From NCBI GenBank assembly GCA_002402315.1, contig DHFP01000249.1:1-5874 (forward strand): 5,874 bases of DNA. Direction: 5' to 3'. Of the stretch, positions 5,666-5,874 are shown piece by piece. The position numbers and the translations under genes are program-made. How positions within the stretch are numbered: the first letter of the stretch is position 1; each line of letters begins with the position of its first letter. The stretch comes from Clostridiales bacterium UBA4821. Lineage in GTDB: Bacteria; Bacillota; Clostridia; Acetivibrionales; UBA4821. The notes under the pieces are model-generated. The model was not told the DNA's origin and ran no database searches. It was given only the letters and a program-made list of their open reading frames with translations.

Positions 5666-5874
5666 ATGGCAGACCCCATTGTAAAAAAGATATCTGAATT
5701 AGTTGAGGCGAGTTCAATTGCTGCCGATGACTTAATTGTAATTGTTGATGTGAGCGAATCGGTTGCAGCTAATAAGACTAAGAAAGCAATTGCAAGACTT
5801 ATTAAGCTATATAATTCGGCGCAAATAACTGACGGTATTATTATAGATTCTAAAATTGCTACTGGTGCAGTTAC
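5666..5874 (+). CDS. N-terminal part of a probable tail fibre or appendage protein, cut by the window end
   Basis: Open to the last base: 69 codons plus 2 bases, beginning MADPIVKKISEL. Residues 8-51 fit the short N-terminal module seen at the start of many phage fibre and minor structural proteins: K-x-I-S-E-L, then a D-D-L-I-V-I-V-D segment and a Lys-rich stretch with a helical L-x-x-L end. These modules usually dock the fibre to the hub or baseplate. Residues 52-69 (ITDGIIIDSKIATGAVT) look like the first of the I-x-D-G/K-I-A-x-G-A-V-T repeats common in trimeric fibre shafts. The position directly after the hub gene fits a receptor-binding or fibre protein. Length, tip domain and host-binding part are not in view, so the precise role is unknown. 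Confidence 0.7.
   Translation, partial: MADPIVKKISELVEASSIAADDLIVIVDVSESVAANKTKKAIARLIKLYNSAQITDGIIIDSKIATGAV

Overview
This window is a densely packed stretch of the tail module of a siphovirus-like (long non-contractile tail) phage or prophage. All genes are on the + strand, with essentially no intergenic DNA. The AT-rich sequence, strong AAGGAG-type ribosome binding sites, a Gp15-family protein and the style of the tape measure and hub proteins suggest a host among low-GC Firmicutes (Bacillota), probably Clostridia-like. That assignment is an inference from protein style, and no species is claimed. Whether this is a free phage or an integrated prophage cannot be told from the window.

Layout, left to right. 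(1) The 3' part of a Gp15-family tail assembly chaperone gene (to 530), whose true start probably lies before the window. (2) A free-standing GIY-YIG homing endonuclease (530-1369) with an N-terminal nuclease domain and nine NUMOD3-type DNA-binding repeats. It is wedged between the chaperone gene and the tape measure gene. (3) The tape measure protein (1362-3833, 823 aa), with a nine-glycine hinge, a hydrophobic mid-region, three-and-a-half 41-residue Trp/Phe repeats and a conserved-looking C-terminal tip. (4) A 123-aa small tail protein (3830-4201) in the position normally held by the distal tail protein. (5) A 487-aa tail hub/baseplate protein (4198-5661). (6) The start of a probable tail fibre or appendage protein (5666 to the window end).

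The genes form one co-transcribed unit. Junctions are TGATG (chaperone/endonuclease), an 8-base overlap (endonuclease/tape measure), ATGA (tape measure/small tail protein), ATGATG (small tail protein/hub) and a 4-base gap (hub/fibre). No promoter, terminator, tRNA or CRISPR was seen. Functionally, the chaperone is expected to hold the tape measure soluble while the tail initiator assembles from the tape measure C-terminus, the 123-aa protein and the hub, with the fibre added at the tip for host recognition. The endonuclease is a selfish passenger that reuses the tail operon's transcription and supplies the ribosome binding site of the next gene from inside its own coding sequence.

No wholly new system is evident. 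The points most worth a second look are the endonuclease junctions (a small hairpin with the start codon in its loop, and similar SD-containing boxes at both ends), the unusually long NUMOD3 array, and the short 123-aa protein in the distal-tail position.
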